Source of the DNA: Vulcanococcus sp. Clear-D1 | GTDB taxonomy: Bacteria; Cyanobacteriota; Cyanobacteriia; PCC-6307; Cyanobiaceae | Direction of reading: 5' to 3' | DNA length: 64,000 nt | Assembly (NCBI RefSeq): GCF_014654725.1 | Contig: NZ_JACVZV010000037.1 | Coordinates: 85,921 to 149,920, forward strand | Shown here: positions 55,734-63,840 of the stretch, piece after piece | How positions within the stretch are numbered: position 1 is the first letter of the stretch | Layout: each line of letters begins with the position of its first letter | Translations under genes and position numbers: made by a program | Notes under the pieces: model-generated | Databases searched by the model: none | The model's input: the letters and a program-made list of their open reading frames with translations, nothing else | Told to the model about the DNA's origin: nothing

Positions 55734-56705
55734 ATGGCCACGGTTGCAGAGCTGCTCCAGCCCGTCGAGGCCGACCTCGAGGCTCTGCTGAGCGATCTGC
55801 GCAGCCTGATTGGAGCGGGGCACCCGATCCTTCAGGCCGCTGCTGAGCACCTCTTCAGTGCAGGGGGCAAGCGGCTGCGCCCCGGCATCGTGCTGCTCGT
55901 CTCCCGGGCGCTGAGCGTTGATGGCGAACTCACGGCGCGCCATCGGCGCCTCGCCGAGATCACCGAGATGATCCACACGGCCTCCCTCGTCCATGACGAC
56001 GTGGTGGATGAGGCCAGCACCCGCCGTGGTGTCGATACCGTTCACAGCCGCTTCAACCACCGCGTCGCGGTGCTGGCCGGCGATTTTCTCTTTGCCCAGG
56101 CCAGTTGGCACCTGGCCAACCTCGATGATCTCGAGGTGGTCAAGCTTCTCTCGCGCGTGATCATGGATCTCGCCGATGGCGAGGTGAAGCAGGGCCTGTT
56201 CCGCTACGACACAGGCCAGAGCTTCGAGACCTACCTCGAGAAGAGCTACTGCAAAACCGCCTCGCTGATCGCCAACAGCGCGCGCGCCGCTGGTGTGCTC
56301 AGTGGCTTGCCGGCCCATCAGCTCGATGAGCTCTACCGCTTTGGCCGCCAGCTTGGCCTTGCGTTCCAGGTGGTCGACGACATCCTCGATTTCACCGGCA
56401 ACGACCAGCAACTCGGCAAACCCGCGGCCAGTGACCTGGCCAGTGGCTATCTCACGGCTCCAGCCCTCTACGCCCTCGAAGAGCATCCGGCGCTGGCGGG
56501 TTTGATTGAGCGCGAGTTCAGTGAAGAGGGCGATCTGGATCAGGCGCTTGAGCTGGTGCGCAACAGCCAGGCCATCCAACGAGCCCGTGTTTTGGCCGAA
56601 GGCTTCGCCAATGAAGCGCGTGAAGCCATCAGCTGGTTGCCGCCTTCCGAGTGCCGTAGTGCCCTGCTCGCTCTGCCTGAGTTCGTGCTGAGCCGGCTCT
56701 ACTGA
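55734..56705 (+). CDS. sds: Long-chain trans-polyprenyl diphosphate synthase (solanesyl diphosphate synthase type)
   Basis: A 323-residue trans-prenyltransferase. The two Asp-rich motifs are SLVHDDVVDEASTRRG and FQVVDDILDFTGND; AGGKRLRPGIVLLVSRAL and KTASLIANSARAAG support the long-chain class. In cyanobacteria this enzyme makes the C45 side chain of plastoquinone. Chain length cannot be fixed by eye. Its last 7 bp overlap the convergent HAD gene. Confidence 0.9.
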   Translation: MATVAELLQPVEADLEALLSDLRSLIGAGHPILQAAAEHLFSAGGKRLRPGIVLLVSRALSVDGELTARHRRLAEITEMIHTASLVHDDVVDEASTRRGVDTVHSRFNHRVAVLAGDFLFAQASWHLANLDDLEVVKLLSRVIMDLADGEVKQGLFRYDTGQSFETYLEKSYCKTASLIANSARAAGVLSGLPAHQLDELYRFGRQLGLAFQVVDDILDFTGNDQQLGKPAASDLASGYLTAPALYALEEHPALAGLIEREFSEEGDLDQALELVRNSQAIQRARVLAEGFANEAREAISWLPPSECRSALLALPEFVLSRLY

Positions 56706-57373
56706 AGCTCGCCCACGATCTCCTCAAGGCTGCTCAGAAAGCGCTCGGTCTCGGGATAGAGCTCTTGCCGTTGTTCGCTGCTGAGGTGATCGGGCGGCAG
56801 CACATGCACGCGGCATCCTGCGGCGCGGGCGGCTTGCACGCCGGCGGGTGAATCTTCGAAGGCCCAGCACTGGCGGGGATCCACGCCGAGGCGCTCCGCC
56901 GCCAGCAAAAACACATCCGGCGCCGGCTTGCCGCGTCTGAGCAGCGGATCATCGCCGTGCACTCGCACACGGATGGCAGAGAGCCAGGGGTGGGGCGATG
57001 CCTTGAGCGCCACCGCAGCCTTCGAGCTGCTGGTGGCCAGGGCCATGGGGATCCCCAGGGCCTGGCAGTGCTCCACCAGCTCCGCTGCCCCCGGCATCGG
57101 TGCCGCATGGATCAGCAGCGCTTCAGCGATGGGCTGGCGCACCGCCAGCAGGGTTTCGCGGTTCGGCGCGGCCGAGGCACCACCGTTGCTGATCCACTGC
57201 AGCACTTGATCGGCACAGTCGTGGCGGCGTCGCCCCCGCAGCGCCAACAGTTCGTGGGCCGCCAGGGGTCTGCCGAAGTGGCTGGAGGCCTGTTGCCAGG
57301 CCTCCGCGTGCAGCGGTTCAGTGTCGAGCAGCAACCCGTCGAGATCGAACAGGCAGGCGGCGGGTCGGACCAT
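56699..57373 (-). CDS. HAD-superfamily hydrolase (phosphatase/phosphomutase type)
   Basis: A 224-residue HAD protein of the beta-phosphoglucomutase/phosphoglycolate phosphatase-like subgroup. Motif I is CLFDLDGLLLDTEPLH, motif II is MALATSSSKAAVALK, motif III Lys is in RRGKPAPDVFLLAAERLG and motif IV is WAFEDSPAGVQAARAAG. The cap is helical. Substrate unknown. ATG 57373. Confidence 0.85.
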   Translation of the reverse strand: MVRPAACLFDLDGLLLDTEPLHAEAWQQASSHFGRPLAAHELLALRGRRRHDCADQVLQWISNGGASAAPNRETLLAVRQPIAEALLIHAAPMPGAAELVEHCQALGIPMALATSSSKAAVALKASPHPWLSAIRVRVHGDDPLLRRGKPAPDVFLLAAERLGVDPRQCWAFEDSPAGVQAARAAGCRVHVLPPDHLSSEQRQELYPETERFLSSLEEIVGELQ

Positions 57374-57484
57374 GCCCCCATCCTGAATCAGCGCCGGATG
57401 CTGCGGCAGCTATTACAGGCCTGCTGCCCAGCGGGCCAGGAGGGTTGTGTGCTCGCTTGAATGGGCGCGCCTGCCGTTGCCCGC

Positions 57485-59479
57485 ATGTCCGAGGCCCAGA
57501 CCAGCCCCGCCACCAGCACAACGATTGAATCGGTGCTGCAGGAGCAGCGGGTGTTTGAGCCGCCGGCCGCCCTGGCTGCAGGCGCGGCGATTGGTTCGCT
57601 GGAGGCCTATCGATTGCTGGCAGCCCAGGCCCAGGAGGATTCGGATCACTTCTGGGGTGAGGCCGCCCGGCGCGAACTGCACTGGTTCGAGCCCTTTCAC
57701 ACGGTGCTCGATTGGAGCAACCCGCCCTTCGCCCGCTGGTTCGAAGGCGGCACCACCAATCTCAGCTTCAACTGCCTCGATCGCCATCTCGATGGCTCCC
57801 GCGCCGACAAGACAGCCCTGATCTGGGAGGGTGAACCCGGCGACACCCGCAGCTTCACCTACCGCCAGCTGCATGCCGAGGTGTGCAAGGCGGCCAATGC
57901 GCTCAAGGCGCTCGGCATCGGTAAGGGTGATCTGGTGGCGCTCTACATGCCGATGGTGCCGGAGGCGGCGATCGCCATGCTGGCCTGCGCCCGCATCGGC
58001 GCCCCCCATTCGGTGGTGTTTGGTGGTTTCTCGGCGGATGCCCTGCGCGATCGCCTGATCGATGGCGAGGCCAAGGCGGTGATCACCGCCGATGGCGGCT
58101 TCCGCAAAGACAAACCGGTGCCGCTCAAGCCCGCGGTGGACGAGGCCCTCTCCGCCAATGGGGGAGCCCCGAGCGTGGAGCACGTGCTGGTGGTGAAGCG
58201 GATCGAGAGCGACTGCGCCATGCAGAGCGGCCGCGACCACTGGTGGCACGAGCTGGTGGATGCCCAGAGCGCCGAGTGCCCGGCCGAGCCGATGGCCAGT
58301 GAAGACCGCCTGTTTGTGCTTTACACCTCAGGCTCCACCGGTAAGCCCAAGGGGGTGGTGCACACCACCGCCGGTTACAACCTCTGGGCCCATCTCACCT
58401 TCCAGTGGATTTTCGATCTCAAGGAGAACGACATCCACTGGTGCACCGCCGATGTGGGCTGGATCACCGGCCACAGCTACATCGTCTACGGGCCGTTGTC
58501 GAACGGAGCCACCACGGTGATGTACGAGGGCGCGCCTCGGCCCGGCAAGCCCGGCGCCTTCTGGGAGGTGATCCAGAAGCACCGGTGCACGATCTTCTAC
58601 ACAGCCCCCACCGCGATCCGCGCTTTCATGAAGAGCGGCCGTGAGGTGCCGGATCAATACGACATGAGCTCGTTGCGGATCCTCGGCACTGTGGGTGAGC
58701 CGATCAACCCCGAGGCCTGGATCTGGTATCGCGATGTGATTGGCGGCAACCGCTGCCCGATCGTGGATACCTGGTGGCAGACCGAAACCGGTGGCGTGAT
58801 GATCAGCCCCCTGCCCGGTGCCACACCCACCAAACCAGGCTCCGCCACCCTGCCGCTGCCCGGCATCCAGGCCGACATCGTTGACCACGACGGCAACTCC
58901 CAGCCCGCCGATCAAGGCGGCTACCTCGCCATCCGCCGGCCCTGGCCCGGAATGATGCGCACCGTGCACGGCGATCCGGAGCGCTTCCGCAAGAGCTACT
59001 GGGAAGAGATTCGCCCCGCGGATGGCTCATGGCTCTATTTCGCCGGCGATGGCGCCCGCCGCGACAGCGATGGCTACTTCTGGGTGATGGGCCGGGTCGA
59101 TGACGTGATCAACGTGAGCGGTCACCGCCTCGGCACGATGGAGATCGAGAGCGCTCTGGTGAGCCACCCAGCCGTGGCGGAAGCGGCGGTGGTGGGCCGG
59201 CCTGATGAGCTCAAGGGCGAAGGCATCGTGGCTTTCGTGACCCTGGAGGCGGGCCGCAGCGGCGATGACGCCCTGATCGCCGAACTGCGCGGCCATGTGG
59301 GCAAGGAGATCGGGCCGATTGCGCGCCCGGATGTGATCAAGTTCAGCGATGCCCTGCCCAAGACCCGCAGCGGCAAAATCATGCGCCGCATCCTGCGCTC
59401 CTTGGCCGCTGGCCAGGAGGTGAGTGGCGACACCTCCACCCTGGAGGATCGCTCGGTGCTGGATGCGTTGCGCGTCTGA
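57485..59479 (+). CDS. acs: Acetate-CoA ligase (acetyl-CoA synthetase)
   Basis: A 664-residue AMP-forming synthetase that makes acetyl-CoA from acetate. The P-loop is [20 protein letters not shown], then [38 protein letters not shown] and [20 protein letters not shown], and the Lys regulated by acetylation in [17 protein letters not shown] 57485 is preferred over ATG 57461. Its stop abuts that of the DUF1350 gene in the palindrome TGATCA (59477-59482). Confidence 0.96.
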   Translation: MSEAQTSPATSTTIESVLQEQRVFEPPAALAAGAAIGSLEAYRLLAAQAQEDSDHFWGEAARRELHWFEPFHTVLDWSNPPFARWFEGGTTNLSFNCLDRHLDGSRADKTALIWEGEPGDTRSFTYRQLHAEVCKAANALKALGIGKGDLVALYMPMVPEAAIAMLACARIGAPHSVVFGGFSADALRDRLIDGEAKAVITADGGFRKDKPVPLKPAVDEALSANGGAPSVEHVLVVKRIESDCAMQSGRDHWWHELVDAQSAECPAEPMASEDRLFVLYTSGSTGKPKGVVHTTAGYNLWAHLTFQWIFDLKENDIHWCTADVGWITGHSYIVYGPLSNGATTVMYEGAPRPGKPGAFWEVIQKHRCTIFYTAPTAIRAFMKSGREVPDQYDMSSLRILGTVGEPINPEAWIWYRDVIGGNRCPIVDTWWQTETGGVMISPLPGATPTKPGSATLPLPGIQADIVDHDGNSQPADQGGYLAIRRPWPGMMRTVHGDPERFRKSYWEEIRPADGSWLYFAGDGARRDSDGYFWVMGRVDDVINVSGHRLGTMEIESALVSHPAVAEAAVVGRPDELKGEGIVAFVTLEAGRSGDDALIAELRGHVGKEIGPIARPDVIKFSDALPKTRSGKIMRRILRSLAAGQEVSGDTSTLEDRSVLDALRV

Positions 59480-60202
59480 TCAGGCGGGCTGCGCTGCGGC
59501 TGGGCTCCACCAGCGGCAGATCGTCTCCGCCAGGGCGTCGATCTGCCGCTGACGGCTCGGGTCGTCAGCCCAGGCGCCCAGCAGGTTCTGGCGCAGGCCG
59601 GCACTGGCGGGGGTGAGGTGATCGCCCGGTAGCTCGAGCAGCTGGGTTTGATCGTGCGGGCGCGCTTGCAGCACCGCCTGCAGGCGCTGGCTCTGGTCGA
59701 TGCTGTCGCGGTTGAAGCGCACCAGCAGGTTGCGGGGCTGGCGGTAGTTGGCTCCCACCAGCCGCAGGGTTTCGCTGGGGGAGGGGCTGAATTCGCTCTG
59801 AATCCCCAGCCGCGGGCCCAGCTCCGCCAGCAGCGGCACGCTGCGCTCGGCGGAGAAGTTGTTGAAGCTCAGGGCCGACAGGCCGCTGCAGCCGCGGCCG
59901 TTGTCGGGTGCCAACAGGTGCAGCTTGCAGCCCAGGCTGTGGCCGAGCCTCAGAGCGGGCAGCCGCTCCGGGCGCGCCGCGCGGAACAGTTTCCAGGCTT
60001 CATTGGCCTGGGCCTGGTGATCAAAGCCCGGCACATAACTCCAGGCCTGGATGGCAAGGCCCTGACGAGCCAGCGCTTCCAGCAGGCGGCGATAGCTCAG
60101 CTGCGGCGTGGCCGCCAGATAGCTACCCCCGATGAACTGGATCAGGCCCCGGGCTGCCGGCGGCTCCAGCAGCCAGAGACTGCCCCGCTGGCGCCAGCTC
60201 AT
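59480..60202 (-). CDS. DUF1350 protein (alpha/beta-hydrolase-like)
   Basis: A 240-residue protein of DUF1350, conserved in cyanobacteria and plastids. GLIQFIGGSYLAATPQLSYR, YVPGFDHQAQANEAWKLF and LRLGHSLGCKLHLLAPD are typical; GHSLG looks like a serine-hydrolase elbow. FNNFSAERSVPLLAELG follows. Function unknown. Its ATG at 60202 overlaps the peroxiredoxin stop by 4 bp. Confidence 0.8.
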   Translation of the reverse strand: MSWRQRGSLWLLEPPAARGLIQFIGGSYLAATPQLSYRRLLEALARQGLAIQAWSYVPGFDHQAQANEAWKLFRAARPERLPALRLGHSLGCKLHLLAPDNGRGCSGLSALSFNNFSAERSVPLLAELGPRLGIQSEFSPSPSETLRLVGANYRQPRNLLVRFNRDSIDQSQRLQAVLQARPHDQTQLLELPGDHLTPASAGLRQNLLGAWADDPSRQRQIDALAETICRWWSPAAAQPA

Positions 60203-60663
60203 CGTTGCTGGAGGGCTTTGAGCGCCTCGATCGCTTCGCGGCGATGGGCTGGGCCGTCGAGCAGGTTGTTGAACACATGGCGGATCACGCCGTTTGCGTC
60301 GATCACATAGGTGACCCGGCCGGGCAGCAGCCCCAGCACGCTCGGCACCCCGAAGGCCTTGCGCAGCTGGTTGCCCTTGTCCACCAGCAGGGGATAGGGC
60401 AGGTTGTGGCGCTGGGCAAAACGCTGGTGGCTGGCGGCGTCATCACCGCTCACGCCCCACACCTCGGCGCCCATGGCCTGCAGATCGGCGTAGCTGTCGC
60501 GGAAGGCGCAGGCCTCCATCGTGCAGCCGGGGGTGTCGTCTTTGGGATAAAAGAACAGCACGAGGGCCTTGCCTTCGAGTTGATCGCTCCGGCGCTCTGT
60601 GCCGCTCTGGTCGGCGAGAGCAATCAGGGGCGCGCGGTCGCCGATGTTCAGGGCTGAGGCCAA
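60199..60663 (-). CDS. bcp: Peroxiredoxin Q/BCP
   Basis: About 154 residues of a thiol peroxidase of the PrxQ/BCP class. FYPKDDTPGCTMEACAFRDS has the peroxidatic Cys and, five residues later, the resolving Cys, as in 2-Cys PrxQ. It reduces hydrogen and lipid peroxides using thioredoxin. TTG 60663 (ASALNIGDRAP) gives the normal length; ATG 60720 would add 19 residues. It is coupled to DUF1350 downstream and is divergent from the exonuclease gene. Confidence 0.9.
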   Translation of the reverse strand: MASALNIGDRAPLIALADQSGTERRSDQLEGKALVLFFYPKDDTPGCTMEACAFRDSYADLQAMGAEVWGVSGDDAASHQRFAQRHNLPYPLLVDKGNQLRKAFGVPSVLGLLPGRVTYVIDANGVIRHVFNNLLDGPAHRREAIEALKALQQR

Positions 60664-60741
60664 GACAGGTGGTGGATGCTGGCGAAACCCTAGGTAGGGC
60701 CTGGCGCGGCCTGGGATCATGAAGCCAACGCGCAGCGCCCG

Positions 60742-61647
60742 ATGGCCACGGCAGAACCTCCACAACCCTGGGAGCAGGTGGACCTGCTGAGCCTGATGGC
60801 CGCACCGGCGCCTGAAACGCCCGCGGGTTCTCAATCCGCTGAACCGGTTGTTGCAGTGCCTGCCTCTGAACCCGAACCAGTACCCGATCCCGAACCAGTG
60901 CCCGCTGCAGCACCTCACCCCACCGCAGCACTGGGCCAACCGCTGCCGCAGCGCCTGCTGATTCTGGATACCGAAACCACCGGCCTCGATCCGCAGCGGG
61001 ATCGCTGCATCGAGCTGGGCGCGGTGTTGTTCGATCTGCCGCGGCGCTCGGTGCTCAGCCAGCTGTCGCTGCTGTTGCCCTGTGATCAGAACGCGGCTCA
61101 GGCGGTGAACGGCATCGACCCCGTGATCACCCAGCAACCTCAGCCCTGGCAGCAGGGCTTGCAGTGGTTTGAAGCCCTGCTGGCCAGCGCTGATCTGGTT
61201 GTGGCCCACAACGCCGCCTTCGATCGCCAGTGGTTTGGCATTGCGCCTCTGCCTTCGATTCACAAGCCTTGGCTGTGCACGATGGACGACATCCGCTGGC
61301 CGGCGGAGCGCAACCTGCGTGCCAACCCTTCGGTGCGGGATCTGGCTCTGGCCTACAGCGTTCCTGTGTGGGCGGCCCACCGGGCCCTCACCGATTGCAT
61401 CTATCTGGCTCAGGTGTTTGAGCGATGCGATCACCTCGAGCAGCTTGTGCAGCAGGGCCTTGAGCCGCGCCGTCTCTATCGGGCCCGCCTTTCCTATGAG
61501 GAGCGCCACCGGGCCCGTGAAGCGGGCTTCCGCTGGAATGAACCTGTGAGCGGAGCTTGGAGCCGCCGCTTGTCGGAGCGGGAGGCTGCGCTTCTCCCCT
61601 TCCCCGTGGTTCCCGTGGATGGTGAGCAGCAGCGCCGCTCCGCTTGA
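60742..61647 (+). CDS. DnaQ-like 3'-5' exonuclease (DEDDh)
   Basis: A 301-residue protein. A Pro/Glu-rich leader of about 65 residues (SEPEPVPDPEPVPAAAPH) is followed by a DEDDh exonuclease fold: ExoI LILDTETTGLDP, ExoII VVAHNAAFDRQWF, ExoIII AHRALTDCIYLAQVF. This is the proofreading/RNase T fold; the natural substrate is unknown. The C-terminal 70 residues (RARLSYEERHRAREAGFRWN) match the tail often present in these cyanobacterial proteins. ATG 60742. Confidence 0.85.
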   Translation: MATAEPPQPWEQVDLLSLMAAPAPETPAGSQSAEPVVAVPASEPEPVPDPEPVPAAAPHPTAALGQPLPQRLLILDTETTGLDPQRDRCIELGAVLFDLPRRSVLSQLSLLLPCDQNAAQAVNGIDPVITQQPQPWQQGLQWFEALLASADLVVAHNAAFDRQWFGIAPLPSIHKPWLCTMDDIRWPAERNLRANPSVRDLALAYSVPVWAAHRALTDCIYLAQVFERCDHLEQLVQQGLEPRRLYRARLSYEERHRAREAGFRWNEPVSGAWSRRLSEREAALLPFPVVPVDGEQQRRSA

Positions 61648-61751
61648 GCGGCCCGCTGGTTTTGCTTCATCTATGGGAAGGGGAAGCGTTGCTTTGGTCC
61701 ACCGGCTGAATTCAGAGCCATGGTGTGGATGAAGCTTCGAGGTTGCTTGCG

Positions 61752-62003
61752 ATGGCTGTTTCCGCTCGCGGGCACCCACGCCATCCGCCCCACGTGCATC
61801 AGCTGGTGCAGCGCTGGCAGGACACGCGCACCTGGGCTCGGTTGATCCGTGAAGCCGAGGCGCTGTGGCACGTGGATGTGCGCGATTTGCGCCGCCTCGG
61901 GGCCCTGGAGCTCTCCCAATTGCTGGAAGAGGTGCCACCCCCTCTGCGCCCGCGGGTGAATCGCTGGTTGGCCTGCTACCGGGTGCATACGCGGCTGCAG
62001 TGA
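61752..62003 (+). CDS. Small conserved hypothetical protein
   Basis: An 83-residue Arg/His/Leu-rich protein (HPPHVHQLVQRWQDTRTWAR, RDLRRLGALELSQLLEEV). It is basic and helical; no family is recognised. ATG 61752 is preferred, ATG 61725 would add nine residues. It is the last backbone gene before the disrupted tRNA and mobile-element region. Confidence 0.5.
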   Translation: MAVSARGHPRHPPHVHQLVQRWQDTRTWARLIREAEALWHVDVRDLRRLGALELSQLLEEVPPPLRPRVNRWLACYRVHTRLQ

Positions 62004-62054
62004 GGCCGTCAACCGGGTTCGTTCGTACGGCCCGCACACCCGCGAGCTGGGCAT

Positions 62055-62076
62055 AAAAAAACCACCCCTGGGGGTG
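62055..62076 (-). terminator. Rho-independent terminator downstream of the tRNA-Pro remnant
   Basis: Read on the minus strand, CACCC-CCAG-GGGTG (62076 to 62063) forms a 5-bp stem followed by a run of seven T residues (62061 to 62055). It is 18 bp past the end of the tRNA fragment, so it is probably that gene's original terminator. Confidence 0.75.
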
Positions 62077-62094
62077 TTGAAGAGCCGGTTTGAA

Positions 62095-62142
62095 TCGGAG
62101 CGGCGGGATTTGAACCCACGCCCCCCCACTGACCCAAAGTGC
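62095..62142 (-). pseudogene. 3' half of a tRNA-Pro-like gene (broken)
   Basis: Minus-strand reading gives an anticodon arm (GCACT-TTGGGTC-AGTGG, four of five pairs form, GGG in the anticodon position), a 6-nt variable loop, the T arm GTGGG-TTCAAAT-CCCGC, the 3' acceptor strand CGCTCCG and discriminator A. The 5' half is absent: no CGGAGCG or D arm is found upstream (62143-62190). Integrases often use the 3' half of tRNA genes as attachment sites, so this is probably a cut site. Confidence 0.7.
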
Positions 62143-62190
62143 AGCAGTGTCGCTGAAAAGCCAAAAGGAGCAAGGGTTTGTGAGCTTGGC

Positions 62191-62194
62191 TTAA
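62191..62194. repeat. Target-site duplication TTAA, left copy
   Basis: TTAA directly flanks the left end of the IS. The same TTAA is at 63413-63416 after the right end. A 4-bp YTAR duplication is usual for the IS5 subgroup. Confidence 0.8.
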
Positions 62195-62215
62195 GGAGAC
62201 TCTGGAAAACCCAGG
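62195..62215 (+). repeat. Left terminal inverted repeat of the IS5 element
   Basis: Begins GGAGACTCTGG at 62195. Pairs imperfectly with the right end (GGAATCTCTGG on the minus strand). Confidence 0.75.
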
Positions 62216-62262
62216 CCTGCCGCGCGACAATGGAGCCGTGATCGCAGGCCAGGACTGAGGTG

Positions 62263-63243
62263 ATGGGCGCCAAGCAGCTCGGCTTCTCGGATTACGAGCT
62301 GACCACCGCCAAGAAGCAGACCAAGCGTGAGAAGTTCCTCGCTGAGATGGAGGAGGTCGTGCCCTGGGCGGCGTTGATCGCCTTGATCGAACCGCATTAC
62401 CCCAAAGCGAGCAAGAAAGGTGGCCGGCCTCCATATCCATTGGCCACCATGCTCAGGATTCACCTGCTGCAGCAGTGGTAATCGCTCAGCGATCCAGCCA
62501 TGGAGGAGGCCCTGATTGAGGTGCCCACCATGCGCCGGTTTGCCGGCATCGCCTTGATCAGCGATCGGATCCCGGATGAGACCACGATCCTGACCTTCCG
62601 CCATCTGCTGGAGAAGCACGATCTGGGCGAGCAGATCTTTGAGACCGTCAAGGCTCACCTGAGCGAACGTGGGATGACGATGCGGCAGGGCACGATCATC
62701 GATGCCACTTTGATTGCTGCTCCCAGCTCCACCAAGAACAAAGAGGGGAAGCGCGATCTGGAGATGCACCAGACCAAGAAGGGCAACCAGTGGTATTTCG
62801 GGATGAAGGTCCACGCAGGCGTGGACAAGGACTCAGGCCTGATCCACTCGGTCGTCGTCACGGCTGCCAACGTGCACGACCTCACGCCAGCTGCCGATCT
62901 GTTGCACGGTGATGAGGAAGTCGTCTACGGCGACGCTGGTTACCAAGGCATCGCCAAAAGGCCCGAGATGGACGGCACGAAAGCTGAATTCAGAGTGGCG
63001 ATGCGACCTGGGAAGCGGCGAGTGCTACCCGATACGCCAGAAGGGAAGCTGCAAGATCTGATCGAGACTGCCAAAGCTCACATCCGCTCCAAGGTTGAGC
63101 ATCCGTTTCGGGTGATCAAGCAGCAGTTCGGCTTCCAAAAGACCCGGCTGCGTGGCCTGGCCAAGAACCGCTGCAAGATCCATGTATTGACAGCCCTCAC
63201 CAATTTGTATCTCGCTCGTGGTCATCTACTGACTGAAGCATGA
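62263..63243 (+). pseudogene. IS5-family transposase interrupted by a nonsense codon
   Basis: The full frame is 326 codons long, the normal IS5 size, but codon 73 is TAA (62479-62481) after LLRIHLLQQW-type sequence (MLRIHLLQQW); relatives have a Tyr there. Both parts stay in one frame (residues 1-72 and 74-326), so one base change explains it. The DDE triad is intact: D in GTIIDATLIAAPSS, D in VYGDAGYQGIAKR, E in SKVEHPFRVIKQQFGFQK. ATG 62500 could restart translation, giving 247 residues without the N-terminal DNA-binding part. The element is probably immobile alone. Confidence 0.9.
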
Positions 63244-63391
63244 ACACAGACATGGTGTGCCTTGTTGGCTCGAATGGCAGACCAATAAGGGATGGCAAAA
63301 GCTCTTAATCACCAGCTCTGGGCCTGATTCCGGTCTCAATGGAACACAAAAACCAGATCAGTTCGGTTTTGCCGGCCCCACATAGATCAAA

Positions 63392-63412
63392 CCGGCGTTG
63401 CCCAGAGATTCC
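63392..63412 (-). repeat. Right terminal inverted repeat of the IS5 element
   Basis: On the minus strand it begins GGAATCTCTGG at 63412, matching the left end with two mismatches in 11. Confidence 0.75.
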
Positions 63413-63416
63413 TTAA
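63413..63416. repeat. Target-site duplication TTAA, right copy
   Basis: TTAA directly after the right end of the IS, equal to 62191-62194. Confidence 0.8.
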
Positions 63417-63468
63417 TGGTGTTTGGCTTAAGTCTGGCTTAGTAGCCTGGTTCATACGCGGTTTGCGC

Positions 63469-63657
63469 ATGGCCAGCCGAAGGAAGGCTTCGTACCCCAA
63501 TACCTGGGATGGCGTCGAGCAGGCGGCTAAGGATGCGGGGGCGAAGCATGTGTCGCTGGTGGCGGCGCAGTGGGCTCTCGAGAGTGGGTTTGGGAAACCA
63601 CATCACGAGGGTTTGGGAGCACTAGGTCGCAGGTTCGAATTCTGTCGCCCCGATTGA
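63469..63657 (+). pseudogene. Truncated glucosaminidase (phage or secreted lysin type)
   Basis: The frame starts at ATG 63469 and reads SYPNTWDGVEQAAKDAGAKH, then LVAAQWALESGFGK, the opening of the mannosyl-glycoprotein endo-beta-N-acetylglucosaminidase (glucosaminidase) domain with its catalytic Glu in ALESGFGK. Relatives continue with a domain of 100 or more residues. Here the similarity ends at about 63606, where the tRNA-like segment begins, and the frame stops at 63657 inside it. It is thus the head of a gene cut off at a recombination point. Confidence 0.7.
63612..63653 (+). pseudogene. 3' half of a second tRNA-Pro-like gene
   Basis: From the anticodon loop on it looks like tRNA-Pro(UGG): loop TTTGGGA, AGGTC variable loop, T arm GCAGG-TTCGAAT-TCTGT, acceptor strand CGCCCCG and A. 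The sequence before the loop (GAGGG) does not pair with the 3' anticodon stem (GCACT), and no D arm exists. The tRNA identity therefore begins at the loop, as expected for an attachment-site crossover. Confidence 0.65.
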
Positions 63658-63840
63658 CATATCAGGGTTTCGGCTCCTCCCCTAGTTGGACAGGGGTTGG
63701 ACAGAGACCCGATGAAATAGGCCGATCCTGGGAGCGCGACGCCAGCAACAGGCCCAGCCGGGGCGCCCGGTCGATCCTCGAGGCCACGATCTGCGCGCTG
63801 AAACCGCTGGATCTCACGGGCGCCCAGGGCCTATTAGAAG

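Larger units (their letters stand above)
62195..63412 (+). mobile_element. Complete IS5-family insertion sequence, 1218 bp
   Basis: The element starts GGAGACTCTGGAAAACC and its right end, read on the minus strand, is GGAATCTCTGGGCAACG. The two terminal inverted repeats agree at 9 of the first 11 and 15 of the first 21 positions. TTAA duplications flank both ends. It carries one transposase gene that is interrupted by a stop. About 170 bp at the right end are noncoding. The size (1.2 kb) is normal for IS5. Confidence 0.88.

Noticed and set aside
62095..62190. Intact tRNA-Pro gene
   Set aside because: The 5' acceptor strand and D arm are missing, so a cloverleaf cannot form.
61671..62273. Minus-strand frame of 200 codons crossing the tRNA fragment
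   Set aside because: It reads through the tRNA-Pro remnant (the GFKSRRSD phrase is a typical translation of a T arm) and through the IS end; no integrase motif is present.
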